DNA of 64,000 nucleotides from Lentilitoribacter sp. Alg239-R112 (GCF_900537175.1 NZ_LS999833.1:2584261-2648260); one strand, 5' to 3'; shown: positions 1-9,284, counted from the first letter of the stretch. Translations and numbers: made by a program. The notes: generated from the letters alone by a model not told the origin.

Positions 1-684
1 ATTTTCACTCGGCACTTCACAATCGTTGAATAACAATTCGCAAGTATTTGATCCGCGCATTCCAAGTTTATCCAACTTTTGCGCAGTCGAGAATCCAGCC
101 ATGCCTTTTTCTATTATAAAGGCTGTAATCCCTTTCGGCCCTGCTTCTGGATCAGTCTTTGCGTAAACAACAAGAGTGCTCGCATCGGGACCATTCGTGA
201 TCCACATCTTGTTTCCATTTAAGATGAACTTATCATCCTGACGATCTGCTCTCAGCTTCATCGAAACAACATCTGAACCTGCACCTGGCTCTGACATAGC
301 AAGCGAACCAACATGTTCTCCGGATAGAAGCTTTGGCAAGTATTTTGCCTTTTGCTCCGTTGTTCCCCATCGCTGAATTTGATTTACGCAAAGATTGGAG
401 TGTGCACCGTAAGAAAGTCCAACTGATGCTGATGCACGGCTTATTTCTTCAATCGCAACACAATGGGCTAAATACCCCATATTAACGCCACCATCTTCCT
501 CGCTAACCGTTATGCCATGCAGTCCGAGCTCTCCCATTTTCTCCCAAAGATCCATTGGAAACTCATTGCTAGCATCAATTTCTGCTGCGCGGGGTGCAAT
601 TTCACTTTGAGCAAATTTAGACACCATATCGCGTAGCGCATCGATATCTTCTCCCAAATTAAAGTTCATCATAGATTCATACAT
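1..684 (-). CDS. ivd: Isovaleryl-CoA dehydrogenase, N-terminal part (gene cut by left window edge)
   Basis: The frame is open from ATG at 684 to base 1, giving about 228 of the roughly 390 residues expected. It reads as an acyl-CoA dehydrogenase: an N-terminal helical domain, then the middle-domain motif [17 protein letters not shown] and [18 protein letters not shown], which form the FAD/acyl-CoA pocket in this family. The closest match by eye is isovaleryl-CoA dehydrogenase, which oxidises isovaleryl-CoA to 3-methylcrotonyl-CoA in leucine breakdown and passes electrons to ETF. The catalytic glutamate lies in the missing part. The start overlaps the stop of the TetR gene by 8 nt, so the two are co-transcribed; an in-frame ATG at 672 is an alternative start. 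Another short-chain acyl-CoA dehydrogenase remains possible. Confidence 0.85.
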   Translation of the reverse strand, partial: MYESMMNFNLGEDIDALRDMVSKFAQSEIAPRAAEIDASNEFPMDLWEKMGELGLHGITVSEEDGGVNMGYLAHCVAIEEISRASASVGLSYGAHSNLCVNQIQRWGTTEQKAKYLPKLLSGEHVGSLAMSEPGAGSDVVSMKLRADRQDDKFILNGNKMWITNGPDASTLVVYAKTDPEAGPKGITAFIIEKGMAGFSTAQKLDKLGMRGSNTCELLFNDCEVPSEN

Positions 685-1303
685 GGGCCAACTCCTCGTT
701 ATTTTCCGATGAAACCATTACGCCTTGCGATCTAAGAACCATCGCGGCATAAATATCTTCAATTCTATCTTGTGATAATCGCCCACCAGATCGATACCAG
801 GTATTAACACCGGTTAGCATCGATAGAATTGCCATCGCAGCTACATGTGGATCATCAACATTCAAGCTACCGTCCGCGGCACCTTCCTCAAGAATAGACT
901 TTAAAATCTGCTCATATTTGCGACGCAGAGATTCGATTGTTTTAAATCCTTCAGGCTCTAGCGAGCGCAACTCCATGTAGGAGACGAAAACTTCATCTGG
1001 TTTTTTTATGTGGTACCGGATGTGAAAACGAATAAACCGCTCAAGCGCTTTAGGCGCACTCTCACGACACATCTCAGCATCCCAAGCCTCTAAAAGCTTC
1101 TCCATATGCGTTTGCAAAAGATCGACTAGAATCTGCTGCTTATTTTCGAAATATTGATAAATAGCACTGGCCTGCACACCAACACTTTGCGCAATCTGGC
1201 GCATCGATACTGCTGCATATCCATTACGGGCAAACAGAACAAGGCAGTTCTTACGTATCTCAGCTGCTGTTATCTTACCATCGGAACCGACACTACGAGC
1301 CAC
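677..1303 (-). CDS. TetR-family transcriptional regulator of the ivd operon
   Basis: A 208-residue protein with an N-terminal TetR helix-turn-helix (about residues 12-58; [20 protein letters not shown] then [17 protein letters not shown]) and a helical C-terminal ligand domain of the normal TetR length. The start is GTG at 1303, preceded by AAAGGG at a 7-nt spacing. It sits directly upstream of and overlaps ivd, so it probably controls leucine/isovalerate catabolism, with an acyl-CoA as plausible ligand (inference from position). A palindrome GAACGTTC lies just upstream and is a candidate operator for autoregulation. Confidence 0.9.
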   Translation of the reverse strand: MARSVGSDGKITAAEIRKNCLVLFARNGYAAVSMRQIAQSVGVQASAIYQYFENKQQILVDLLQTHMEKLLEAWDAEMCRESAPKALERFIRFHIRYHIKKPDEVFVSYMELRSLEPEGFKTIESLRRKYEQILKSILEEGAADGSLNVDDPHVAAMAILSMLTGVNTWYRSGGRLSQDRIEDIYAAMVLRSQGVMVSSENNEELAHV

Positions 1304-1324
1304 TAATAAACCCTTTAATTAAAT

Positions 1325-1332
1325 GAACGTTC
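1325..1332. promoter_or_regulatory. Candidate TetR operator GAACGTTC
   Basis: A perfect 8-bp palindrome in an AT-rich stretch 22 bp upstream of the GTG of the TetR gene. Position and symmetry fit an autoregulatory operator; the arms are short, so this is tentative. Confidence 0.35.
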
Positions 1333-1456
1333 GTTATATTAATAGCATGAAGTAATAGATGATTCAATTGCATCTTGAAAATTAAAAAATCAAATTTAAT
1401 TAAGCATCCGCAAAACAAACGGCTAACTAATCAACCACTCACCAGCTGGAGATGCA

Positions 1457-1567
1457 ATGATCATTCCGAAACATAATCTGAACTTAGATGCACAAGTAGA
1501 CCAATACACTTCCACCAAAAAGGCTTTCATCACAGAACTACTCAATCAACGTGCTATTGAAGAATAG
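1457..1567 (+). other. Possible 36-residue small ORF
   Basis: ATG at 1457 is preceded by GGAG at about 5 nt and reads 36 codons to TAG at 1565-1567, running head-on into the 3' end of the methyltransferase gene (14 nt overlap). The product is polar (starts MIIPKHNLNLD, ends ELLNQRAIEE) with no domain I recognise. It could be a real small protein, a gene remnant, or chance. Confidence 0.2.
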
Positions 1568-2270
1568 TATAATTCTTCAAATATTTAACAACAGAACTCC
1601 TATCAAACAGGCACTGCTCTTGAAAGGGCTGAGGCGGTACAAAGTCTGGAAAACGGTATATTGGATCATTTTCGAAATTCACCGGGCTTTCAAATAGACT
1701 TACATATCGATGTTCACCGGTAGAAATTGGTCTATTTACAAGTGGGGCGGTTGAATCGTGAGTTCCGACAAGTAAAAGTTTGATATCACTTTCACAAAAA
1801 TTCCTTAAAAAGGAGTAGATATCGTTAAAGCTCAAATGTATCAAACAATCTCGGACAATCATTAAATCAGCAGATGGCAAGTCGCCGGATGTTATATCTA
1901 GCGTTCTGAAAGAGATATTTTTGGATGCGTACTTTTTTTGATTATCTAAAATCAGTTCTCCAACAATATCCGCTCCAGTATAACTGATATCCGGATGATT
2001 TTGTATCACTTCACTCATCCAATTAAAATCTCCACACGGTGCATCTAGAACCGAAGAGATCTTATGTCTCAGAAAAAGGTTTGAAAGTTCTTTCTGTATA
2101 TTTTTTGTATATTCAAGCGTTGATCCAGTCCCACTGCGTGATTCAGCGCTACTCCATAAATTTTGTCTGTAGATTTGTGAAAACCGTTCTTGTGGCGTAG
2201 ATAATTTCAACATCTTCTTATATCGTCGCTTTTGCGGAAAAAATGTTTGACGAATAAATTTTCTTATCAT
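1554..2270 (-). CDS. Class I SAM-dependent methyltransferase
   Basis: A 238-residue protein. The SAM-binding core is clear: motif I SVLDAPCGDFNW (about residues 73-84), the acidic end of strand 2 in YTGADIV, and ADLMIVRDCLIHLSF at the motif IV position. The substrate cannot be told; the basic N-terminus (RKFIRQTFFPQKRRYKK) and the divergent glycosyltransferase neighbour suggest a sugar or surface-glycan substrate (inference). The start ATG at 2270 has no good ribosome-binding site. Codon use is visibly AT-rich compared with the flanking catabolic genes, which fits lateral acquisition of the pair. Confidence 0.8.
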   Translation of the reverse strand: MIRKFIRQTFFPQKRRYKKMLKLSTPQERFSQIYRQNLWSSAESRSGTGSTLEYTKNIQKELSNLFLRHKISSVLDAPCGDFNWMSEVIQNHPDISYTGADIVGELILDNQKKYASKNISFRTLDITSGDLPSADLMIVRDCLIHLSFNDIYSFLRNFCESDIKLLLVGTHDSTAPLVNRPISTGEHRYVSLFESPVNFENDPIYRFPDFVPPQPFQEQCLFDRSSVVKYLKNYTILQ

Positions 2271-2285
2271 TTTGCGATCAGTCAG

Positions 2286-2313
2286 TTGGGTTACATTACT
2301 GTTACTTTATAAT
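2286..2313 (+). promoter_or_regulatory. Candidate promoter for the glycosyltransferase gene with inverted repeat
   Basis: TTGGGT (2286-2291) is followed 16 nt later by TATAAT (2308-2313), a plausible sigma70 promoter pointing at the gene starting at 2386. The -10 box overlaps an inverted repeat CTTTATA (2305-2311) / TATAAAG (2321-2327) with a 9-nt spacer, a possible operator. Confidence 0.4.
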
Positions 2314-2385
2314 GCTTTAGTATAAAGCAGCGTCTCGCAAGTCAACAGACGGTGACACACTATCGAAAACTCTAAGGGGGACGGA

Positions 2386-3447
2386 ATGACTAAAAAAAGT
2401 ATTGTTTTTGCAATATTTACATTACAAGGTAATGGAGCAGAGCGGGTTGTTATAACATTAGCAACTGCAATGCTTATAAAAGGTCATGACGTACATATAA
2501 TCTGCTTCAAGGATCATATAGATTTCGACGTAGATTCAAGGATACCAATTCACATCTTCCCTTACCAAAAATTTAGAGTGTTGCCCAAATTTATGCGCAC
2601 ATTTTTTGCAAGTAGGGCATTCGACCAATTTGTTGGAGAGCAAATTGGTCGACCTCATTTGATTTTATCAAACCTAGAGCCCGTAGACGCGATATTATCA
2701 TCCAGCAAATTGAAAAACATCTTTTTCATCATTCATAACACTCTATCAAAGGAATATGCCGATAAACCAAGACAACTTCAACGAGCCTTGAACTTTTATC
2801 GGCAAAAATCTTGCATATCGGTTAGCAAAGGTGTGGGCACGGATTTAAAAAAGCTGCTGAAGAATGAAGTTACAAATCGGGTAATCTACAATCCTGTTGA
2901 TCCATTAACAATCAGTAATCTAGCCGATAATGAGAACGCGAAGATCGATCAACTCGGTGAGTATATAATCAATGTAGGAGGCTTTAAATCGGCAAAAAGA
3001 CATGATCGACTGCTGGAAGCTTTTTCGAAATCTTCAAGTAATGCAAAACTAGTTTTGTTGGGCAAAGGAAAATTACTCGAAGAAACTCAAGAGCTCGCAA
3101 AGAAATTGAAAATTTCAGATCGAGTTATCTTCATGGGCTTTCAGTCTAACGCATACCCCTTTATTAAAGCAGCAAAGGCGTTAGTTGTTTCATCAGATTT
3201 CGAAGGGCTAGGCATGACAATTCTGGAAGCACTCGCACTCGGTGTACCCGTGATCAGTACAGATTGCCCTTCGGGTCCGTCAGAAATATTACCGCAAAGA
3301 AACCTATCCCCGGTTAATGACGTGGATTTGTTAAGTAGGAATATAACCGATGTGTTGAAGAACGCTGATAAGTACCGAGCCGAGCTTAAAGAGGATTTTT
3401 TAGTTGAAAAATGTGTCGAAAAATACCTAGCACTGGCATCCGGGTAG
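2386..3447 (+). CDS. Glycosyltransferase family 4
   Basis: A 353-residue GT-B fold enzyme. The N-terminal half carries the acceptor-side motif GNGAERVVITLATAM; the C-terminal half has IYNPVDP, INVGGF, LVLLGKGK and the retaining GT4 nucleotide-sugar signature around SSDFEGLGMTILEALALGVP, with the E-x7-E glutamates. Such enzymes transfer a sugar from a nucleotide donor to a glycan or lipid acceptor at the cytoplasmic membrane. The start ATG follows AGGGGG. It is divergent from the methyltransferase; no other glycan genes are near, so the acceptor is unknown. Confidence 0.88.
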   Translation: MTKKSIVFAIFTLQGNGAERVVITLATAMLIKGHDVHIICFKDHIDFDVDSRIPIHIFPYQKFRVLPKFMRTFFASRAFDQFVGEQIGRPHLILSNLEPVDAILSSSKLKNIFFIIHNTLSKEYADKPRQLQRALNFYRQKSCISVSKGVGTDLKKLLKNEVTNRVIYNPVDPLTISNLADNENAKIDQLGEYIINVGGFKSAKRHDRLLEAFSKSSSNAKLVLLGKGKLLEETQELAKKLKISDRVIFMGFQSNAYPFIKAAKALVVSSDFEGLGMTILEALALGVPVISTDCPSGPSEILPQRNLSPVNDVDLLSRNITDVLKNADKYRAELKEDFLVEKCVEKYLALASG

Positions 3448-3448
3448 A

Positions 3449-4165
3449 TTATCTAAGCCTAGTTCCACTCCATAAGAAATTCGCTGCGTCAATAATACTG
3501 AAAACGGGGCGACCAGTCGACTGCCGAACAGCATCCGCATAGGGAGGGAGGTTGCCACATTCGAAAATGAGTGCACCAACGTCGGGAGCGCTTTCAACAA
3601 GCCTCAAGGATTGTTCAACGACCGCATTCTCAAGCGCATTAGGGTCAAATCTATTAGGTTGCAAGTGCTTGTCGCACAAAAATATATTGCGAAATATATC
3701 ATAGTTCTCAAGCCCCATGATCACGGCATCACTGTCTAATATGCCTGCTGCATTAAGTGCAGCCTTCCCAAGACTCCGTTTCGACGCTGTTAAAATTCCA
3801 ACCTTAGAGGATGTTCCAAGAGTTATCTTAATACCGCCAAAAAGTGAAAGACTGGACACCATCACGGGAACATTTACCGATTGCGCAATCTCATCTTGAG
3901 CTGTGATCAAAAATCCGCATGTTGAAACAATGATTCGGGCTCCTTCACGCTCCAGATCCTGAGCAGCACTGCAAAAATGCTTAATGACATCCGTTGGCAA
4001 TTTTCCATCACGAACAACATCTATACTTCCAACGCCCGAAACAACTTTAACTCGGGCAGGCGCATTGTAGCTCTCAATATTCCCGGCATCCCCGACGATC
4101 CGCGGGAAGGCTGTATCAAGCATCAAAATACCAATAAAACCTTCATTATCATTATTAAGGGTCAA
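3449..4165 (-). CDS. Aspartate/glutamate racemase-superfamily protein
   Basis: A 238-residue protein with two catalytic-type cysteines at the family positions: IVSTCGFL in the N-terminal half and LIFECGNLPPY near the C-terminus. Members racemise Asp, Glu or hydantoins by a two-cysteine, cofactor-free mechanism, or act as maleate isomerase or arylmalonate decarboxylase relatives. The start is TTG at 4165 with AGGA upstream; an ATG at 4123 is an alternative. It lies downstream of, and is probably co-transcribed with, the Lrp regulator, and is divergent from a DadA-like oxidase. Interconversion of amino-acid enantiomers before oxidation is a reasonable role (inference). Confidence 0.75.
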   Translation of the reverse strand: MTLNNDNEGFIGILMLDTAFPRIVGDAGNIESYNAPARVKVVSGVGSIDVVRDGKLPTDVIKHFCSAAQDLEREGARIIVSTCGFLITAQDEIAQSVNVPVMVSSLSLFGGIKITLGTSSKVGILTASKRSLGKAALNAAGILDSDAVIMGLENYDIFRNIFLCDKHLQPNRFDPNALENAVVEQSLRLVESAPDVGALIFECGNLPPYADAVRQSTGRPVFSIIDAANFLWSGTRLR

Positions 4166-4257
4166 ATTTCAGGTCCTGTTCAAATGGAATATTTTTAACG
4201 TACTAATTTACACCTGCGTGTAACTTGAGCATATGCCGCGAAGCCTCGCCGGAATGT

Positions 4258-4770
4258 TTAACTATGACCTTCTATCTCTAAAATTTGTTCAGTAATCCGC
4301 TGTACAGATTCATTATATCTACGATCAAACCGCCGTCCGAACACAACATATGTTTTTGTTTTAAGAACACCGCGCAGGGCACCAAGTTCATCGACAATAA
4401 CATCAAGGTCTTCAATGCGTGGTGCCTCAACACTTAAAAACAAATCAAAATCACCACTAATTGAAAGACATACCCGGATTTCAGAATATTGGCCTATGTG
4501 ATGTATAATTTGCTTTGTTTCCTGTTGCTTGATTTCCAGAAAAACCAAAGCCTGAATATTTTCTTCGCTTGGATTTTTACTAAGAACAACGGAATATCCG
4601 GTGATAACTCCGTCCTTCTCCATTCGCGCAATACGCTCATGAACCGTGGAGCGAGCAACACCAAGTCTTGTTGCGATGTTGGAGGTGGATTCACGCGCAT
4701 TACTTTGAAGTTCACGTATGATCCTACGGTCAAGCTCATCTTTAAGCCATTTTATCGGTCTTGTTGTCAT
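4258..4770 (-). CDS. Lrp/AsnC-family transcriptional regulator
   Basis: A 170-residue protein with the N-terminal Lrp helix-turn-helix (about residues 11-60; LDRRIIRELQSNAR, then RLGVARSTVHERIARMEKDG) and a C-terminal RAM ligand-binding domain (GDFDLFLSVEAPRIEDLDVI). Lrp proteins bind amino acids. It is divergent from the DadA-like oxidase and the following TRAP operon, which it likely controls according to amino-acid supply. Confidence 0.92.
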   Translation of the reverse strand: MTTRPIKWLKDELDRRIIRELQSNARESTSNIATRLGVARSTVHERIARMEKDGVITGYSVVLSKNPSEENIQALVFLEIKQQETKQIIHHIGQYSEIRVCLSISGDFDLFLSVEAPRIEDLDVIVDELGALRGVLKTKTYVVFGRRFDRRYNESVQRITEQILEIEGHS

Positions 4771-4918
4771 ATTGCCAAAAAAGATAGATTATCCGGCATA
4801 TTGTCAAGTTCTATCTGAACCTAACTCTCGCGATATTGAGAACACCAAGATTAGGAGATTACAAATTTTGAATTCGCCATGCCACTACAACCGATCCTAT
4901 TGCGTCAGATACGTTGTG

Positions 4919-4926
4919 CTAATTAG
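4919..4926. promoter_or_regulatory. Candidate Lrp-type operator centred on CTAATTAG
   Basis: A perfect palindrome CTAATTAG is flanked by TTGT on the left and ACAA on the right (one base asymmetric), about 30 bp before the oxidase start. AT-rich palindromes of this shape are typical Lrp sites, and it lies in the Lrp/oxidase divergent promoter region. Confidence 0.35.
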
Positions 4927-4955
4927 ACAATCTCTATCAGGGTGGTCAGTATAAA

Positions 4956-6209
4956 TTGACAGTTGAAAAGGTTGCAATCATTGGCTCGGGCATTGTCGGA
5001 ATTTGTGCGGCGATAGAACTGTCAAAGACCGGCCACGACGTTACACTTTTTGATAAATCCGAACCCGGGATGGAAACATCCCAGTGGAACGCTGGTGTCC
5101 TGGCGACTTCGTCACTATACCCGCTCAATAATCCGCAGATTTTCGGCAATATCCCACGCCTACTCATGGGCAAAACCCCCGGATTTCATTATAATTTGTC
5201 GTCATCTTTTCAGACACTGAACTGGGGTTTGAAATTCTTAAACAACGCTCGCCCCTCGCAGTTCGAACCGATAGTAGAAGCACTTCACAACATAATTTCT
5301 CTCTCGCGAAATGGCCATGATGAATATCTCAAAGAAATGGGAAAATCTGACTTACTGAAGCGCGATGGCTGGTTGATGCTTTATGAAAATGAATCAGCGT
5401 ATCGAGCCGGCTCAAACCGACGACATGTTTTTGACAAGTATGATGTCGAATATGAGGTTCTTTCACCTTCTGAATTATCGGAATTGGAGCCTGCTCTTAA
5501 GAAGACATTTTATCGCTCCGTACATATAAAAGATAGCGCGTCAGCGGACCCTCGTACCATTGTCAAAACCTACATTGAGCACGCAAAAAAACTCGGTGCC
5601 CACTTTAAAAAACACAAAGTTTTAGGCATTTCACCCAGTACAAATGCGAATGGCGTTCAAATACACGCTCACAGCGGTGAAACAACTCACTTTGATAAAG
5701 TAGTAGTTTCAGCGGGTGCTTGGTCAAATAAACTTCTTAAAGATTGCGGTATTCAACTGCCTATGATCGTCGAACGCGGATATATTCAAAGGTTTAAGCT
5801 GGATGAAAACAAGCAGATTAATCGCCCTATTTGCGATATCAGCGGTGGTCTCGTTCTATCGCCGCGTTCGGGTTCAGTTCAAATCTCAACGGGTACTGAT
5901 CTTACAACGCTCAACCAGAGGGCAAATAGAAAACCGATGACAGATGCAATTAATCGCGTAAGAAGTATATTAGATTTGGGGGAGCCAGATATGCCTACAC
6001 CGGCTGTGGGCAACAGACCTTCCCTACCTGATGGATTGCCTGTAATCGGAGCACTTAAAAATCTACCAAACGTCTGGCTAGCTTGTGGACATCAACATAT
6101 CGGATTTAATACATCCACTGGAACTGCAAAACTATTATCATCCCTCATAAACGATTCAGAAAGCCCTATAGACCCCACACCATTTTCTCCTGCAAGATTT
6201 CGCTTATAA
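4956..6209 (+). CDS. DadA-like FAD-dependent D-amino-acid dehydrogenase/oxidase
   Basis: A 417-residue flavoprotein. The N-terminal dinucleotide-binding motif VAIIGSGIVGICAAIELS and the later KVVVSAGAWSNKLL are the FAD-binding signatures of the DAO/DadA family; the C-terminal WLACGHQHIGFNTSTGTAKL is the second FAD/substrate-loop motif. The family deaminates D-amino acids, or oxidises sarcosine- or hydroxyproline-like imino acids, to keto acids and delivers electrons to the respiratory chain. The start is TTG at 4956 with GGTGG about 10 nt upstream; no earlier good start exists. It is followed by a TRAP operon that probably imports the substrate. The exact substrate is unknown. Confidence 0.85.
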   Translation: MTVEKVAIIGSGIVGICAAIELSKTGHDVTLFDKSEPGMETSQWNAGVLATSSLYPLNNPQIFGNIPRLLMGKTPGFHYNLSSSFQTLNWGLKFLNNARPSQFEPIVEALHNIISLSRNGHDEYLKEMGKSDLLKRDGWLMLYENESAYRAGSNRRHVFDKYDVEYEVLSPSELSELEPALKKTFYRSVHIKDSASADPRTIVKTYIEHAKKLGAHFKKHKVLGISPSTNANGVQIHAHSGETTHFDKVVVSAGAWSNKLLKDCGIQLPMIVERGYIQRFKLDENKQINRPICDISGGLVLSPRSGSVQISTGTDLTTLNQRANRKPMTDAINRVRSILDLGEPDMPTPAVGNRPSLPDGLPVIGALKNLPNVWLACGHQHIGFNTSTGTAKLLSSLINDSESPIDPTPFSPARFRL

Positions 6210-6397
6210 TTTGAAACTCAATATGTTTAGGTAGCTTGCAAGGATATTACGACCATGAATTATATTAAATCGACGAAATTAACCGGCATAATAGCGGATA
6301 TACTTCCATAACCGACATTATGAGGGGCTGTATTCGAATTCGCCGGATTTAACGATGTATAAAAATTACACAAATAAACTAGTGGAAGGAACTATAA

Positions 6398-7378
6398 ATG
6401 ACTAAAATCAAAACACTTATGTGCGGTGTCGCATTCATAGCGGGAGTGGCTGCAACTAATGCACACGCAGACGAAAAATGGGATATGGCACTGGCATATT
6501 CAGCAACCAATTTCCATTCTGAAATCGCCGCAGAATTTGCTGCAGAAGTAACAGAAAAGTCTGGCGGTAAGTTAAGCATTGTTACGCACCCGGGTGGTTC
6601 ACTTTTCGGCGGCTCTGAAATATTCGGCGCTGTTCGCAAAGGTCTTGCCCCCATCGGCGAACGCCTAATCTCAGCACTTGGCAATGACAACGCAATTTAT
6701 GAAGTTGATTCCGTGCCATTCCTGGCCACTGGATTTGAAGGTGCAAAGAAGCTTTATAAAGCATCAAAGCCCGCTCTTAAGGAGGCATTGGAAGAAGCCC
6801 GTCTTCACTTCCTTTATTCATGCCCATGGCCACCGCAAGGATTTTACACCATTAAAGAAGCTAACTCACTTGATGATGTTAAAGGCCTAAAATTCCGCGC
6901 CTACAATGCAACAACTTCAAAAATGGCGGAAGGCCTTGGCATGTTGCCGACAAAAATTGAAGCTGCGGAGTTGAGCCAAGCATTTGCTACTGGTGTCGCT
7001 CAATCTATGATTTCTTCTGGCTCAACTGGCTATGACCGTAAGCTTTGGGAACATGTCAGCCATTACTACGATGTAAAAGCATGGTTGCCCCGCAACATGG
7101 TGATCGTAAATGGCAAGGCATGGGCTGGTCTTGATGATGCTACAAAAGGCGTGATCGAAGCAGCAGCAGCAACAGCGGAAGAAAATTGCTGGGCGAAATC
7201 TGCAGAATTGGATCAATGGTATATTGAGCAATTTACAACAAATGGCATGACTGTTGGCAATCTCAATCCAGCCATGCAAGCTGAGTTTGAAAAAGTTGGT
7301 GCTGAATTGAAAGAGGCATGGCTAGAGCGCGCTGGTGACAAAGGTAAAGCTGTCATCGAAGCATTTAACAATATGTGA
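6398..7378 (+). CDS. dctP: TRAP transporter substrate-binding protein (DctP family)
   Basis: A 326-residue periplasmic protein with a Sec signal peptide (residues 1-24, cleavage after AHA). The DctP fold shows in GGSLFGGSEIF, GLKFRAYNATTSKM (the arginine that binds the substrate carboxylate) and NMVIVNGKAWAGLD. It feeds a small acid, probably the amino or keto acid handled by the upstream oxidase, to the DctQM permease. RBS GGAAGGA precedes ATG 6398. It is followed by a hairpin that separates it from dctQ. Confidence 0.92.
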   Translation: MTKIKTLMCGVAFIAGVAATNAHADEKWDMALAYSATNFHSEIAAEFAAEVTEKSGGKLSIVTHPGGSLFGGSEIFGAVRKGLAPIGERLISALGNDNAIYEVDSVPFLATGFEGAKKLYKASKPALKEALEEARLHFLYSCPWPPQGFYTIKEANSLDDVKGLKFRAYNATTSKMAEGLGMLPTKIEAAELSQAFATGVAQSMISSGSTGYDRKLWEHVSHYYDVKAWLPRNMVIVNGKAWAGLDDATKGVIEAAAATAEENCWAKSAELDQWYIEQFTTNGMTVGNLNPAMQAEFEKVGAELKEAWLERAGDKGKAVIEAFNNM

Positions 7379-7391
7379 TCAACACAATCTT

Positions 7392-7419
7392 AGAGGCGGG
7401 TGAAATATCATCCGCCTCT
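7392..7419 (+). terminator. Attenuator-type hairpin between dctP and dctQ
   Basis: AGAGGCGG (7392-7399) pairs perfectly with CCGCCTCT (7412-7419), followed by a T-rich run. It lies 14 bp after the dctP stop and before the dctQ ribosome-binding site, so it probably stabilises dctP mRNA or partly terminates, giving excess binding protein. Confidence 0.6.
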
Positions 7420-7438
7420 TTCTCTTGGGGAGGAGAAA

Positions 7439-7969
7439 ATGCTTCGTAAATTATCCGATTTTTTGGATCTGATATACAAGATTGAAGCTTGGGGGTCAGG
7501 ATTACTTCTGGTGCTGCTGTGCTCACTTGTTATTTATAGCATCCTGTCCCGCTTATTCGGCTTCTTCGCAGGCGGCGCGACAGATGTTGCCGGTTATGTG
7601 ATGGCCACAAGTAGTTTTATGGCTCTAGCCTACACATTCAGAACTCAAGGACACATTCGTGTTGCTCTCCTCATTCAAAATTTTATAGGTGAGACGAGGC
7701 GTAAAATAGAGATCCTGTGCCTATCAATCATGTCTTTGGTCTCTTTGTTCATTGCCTATTATATGGTCCGTCTAGCCTATGACAGCTACGATTTCGGTGA
7801 GCGGAGCGAAGGCGCCGACGCTATTTTACTTTGGATACCTCAAACACCTGTAGCAATTGGCGCGGGTCTTCTCGCACTCGCCGTTGTGCATACTTTGTGT
7901 CAGGCACTTTTTGACTATGACGAAGTTAATCCTGAAACAAACAAGCATGAGGGACCTAACGAGGTATGA
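7439..7969 (+). CDS. dctQ: TRAP transporter small permease (DctQ family)
   Basis: About 176 residues from ATG 7439, which follows a strong GGGGAGGAG; a GTG in the same frame at 7400 lies inside the upstream hairpin and is unlikely. Four membrane segments are visible (starting around LLLVLLCSLVIYSILSRLF, VMATSSFMALAYTF, ILCLSIMSLVSLFIAYYM and VAIGAGLLALAVVHTL). DctQ supports the large subunit. Its stop overlaps the dctM start (ATGA). Confidence 0.9.
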   Translation: MLRKLSDFLDLIYKIEAWGSGLLLVLLCSLVIYSILSRLFGFFAGGATDVAGYVMATSSFMALAYTFRTQGHIRVALLIQNFIGETRRKIEILCLSIMSLVSLFIAYYMVRLAYDSYDFGERSEGADAILLWIPQTPVAIGAGLLALAVVHTLCQALFDYDEVNPETNKHEGPNEV

Positions 7970-9267
7970 CCGAGACACTTTCAGTTATCATCTTCCTATC
8001 GACGTTATTCATCCTCCTTGGAATCGGCGTTTGGGTTGGAGCCGCACTTTTAACCACTGCAATAGTTGGGATGTTTCTTTTTACATCTGCTCCAATAGGC
8101 GATTCTATGGCGGTGACAATCTGGGGTGAACAATCTTCGTGGACGCTCACCGCTTTACCGCTTTTCATTTGGATGGGGGAAATATTATTTCGCACCAAAC
8201 TAAGCGAAACACTCTTTAAAGGTTTAGCACCCTTCTTACGCAAATTGCCTGGCGGATTATTACACGTAAACGTTGGTGCATCAGCTGTTTTTGCGGCGAT
8301 CTCTGGTTCATCAGCTGCAACGGTGGCAACGGTTGGCAAAATGTCGATCCCGGAACTACGCGCGCGCGACTATCCAGAAAAGATGATTATCGGAACATTA
8401 TCCGGAGCTGGTACTCTAGGACTTTTGATCCCACCTTCCATTTCTATGATCATTTTCGGTGTAACTGTAAATGAAAGCATATCAAAACTTTTCATGGCAG
8501 CGATGCTACCTGGTTTAGGTTTGGCGATCTTCTTCATGATCTACATTATGGGATGGTCGTTCCTTAATCGTGGAACATTTAAACCGAAAATTGACATCAT
8601 AGATACGGAAACACTTGCCAAACGCATTGGCGACTTATTGCCGGTTCTTATATTAATCGGTGGCGTTATCGGTTCGATATATTCAGGAATTGCGACAGCA
8701 ACCGAAGCTGCAGCGCTCGGTGTTGTTGGTGCCATTCTCCTATCGATGATTCAACGTAGTTTCACAATCGATGGACTTTTAGAAAGTATCATGGGCTCTG
8801 TTCGAACAACCGCCATGATCATGCTCATATTGATGGGCGCCGGTTTTTTATCCCTTGCAATGGGCTTTACAGGAATCCCCCGCGCACTAGCTGAGACTAT
8901 CGGCGCATGGGAATTATCTCCGCTTATGCTCATTCTTATCCTGACCATATTCTATATAATTCTCGGGTGTTTCTTGGATGGTCTATCGTCAATCGTTTTA
9001 ACGATGGCTGTCATCGAACCATTAGTTCGCGCTGCTGGTTTTGATATGCTTTGGTTCGGCGTATATTTGATGATCGTCGTTGAGATGGCACAAATCACAC
9101 CGCCTATTGGCTTCAACCTCTTTGTGCTTCAAGGAATGACGGGTAAAGATATGGCCTTCATATCCAAAGCATCATTCCCGATGTTTCTGGTCATGTGTGT
9201 CTTCATTGTTTTCCTTGTTTTGTTCCCGCAGATGGCAACCTGGTTGCCAGAAGTCTTGAGCAAATAG
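7966..9267 (+). CDS. dctM: TRAP transporter large permease (DctM family)
   Basis: A 433-residue, very hydrophobic protein with about 12 membrane segments, full length for DctM. The conserved elements GSSAATVATVGKMSIPEL and LGLLIPPSISMIIFG near the first half, and the repeated ITPPIGFNLFVLQGM near the C-terminus, are family hallmarks. It is the sodium-coupled translocation subunit. ATG overlaps the dctQ stop, indicating translational coupling. Confidence 0.95.
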   Translation: MTETLSVIIFLSTLFILLGIGVWVGAALLTTAIVGMFLFTSAPIGDSMAVTIWGEQSSWTLTALPLFIWMGEILFRTKLSETLFKGLAPFLRKLPGGLLHVNVGASAVFAAISGSSAATVATVGKMSIPELRARDYPEKMIIGTLSGAGTLGLLIPPSISMIIFGVTVNESISKLFMAAMLPGLGLAIFFMIYIMGWSFLNRGTFKPKIDIIDTETLAKRIGDLLPVLILIGGVIGSIYSGIATATEAAALGVVGAILLSMIQRSFTIDGLLESIMGSVRTTAMIMLILMGAGFLSLAMGFTGIPRALAETIGAWELSPLMLILILTIFYIILGCFLDGLSSIVLTMAVIEPLVRAAGFDMLWFGVYLMIVVEMAQITPPIGFNLFVLQGMTGKDMAFISKASFPMFLVMCVFIVFLVLFPQMATWLPEVLSK

Positions 9268-9284
9268 TCTTGAAAGGTCACTTT

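Noticed and set aside
6255..6311. An 18-codon leader-peptide ORF upstream of dctP
   Set aside because: It has an AGGA before it but no run of regulatory codons and no overlapping terminator/antiterminator structure that I can see.
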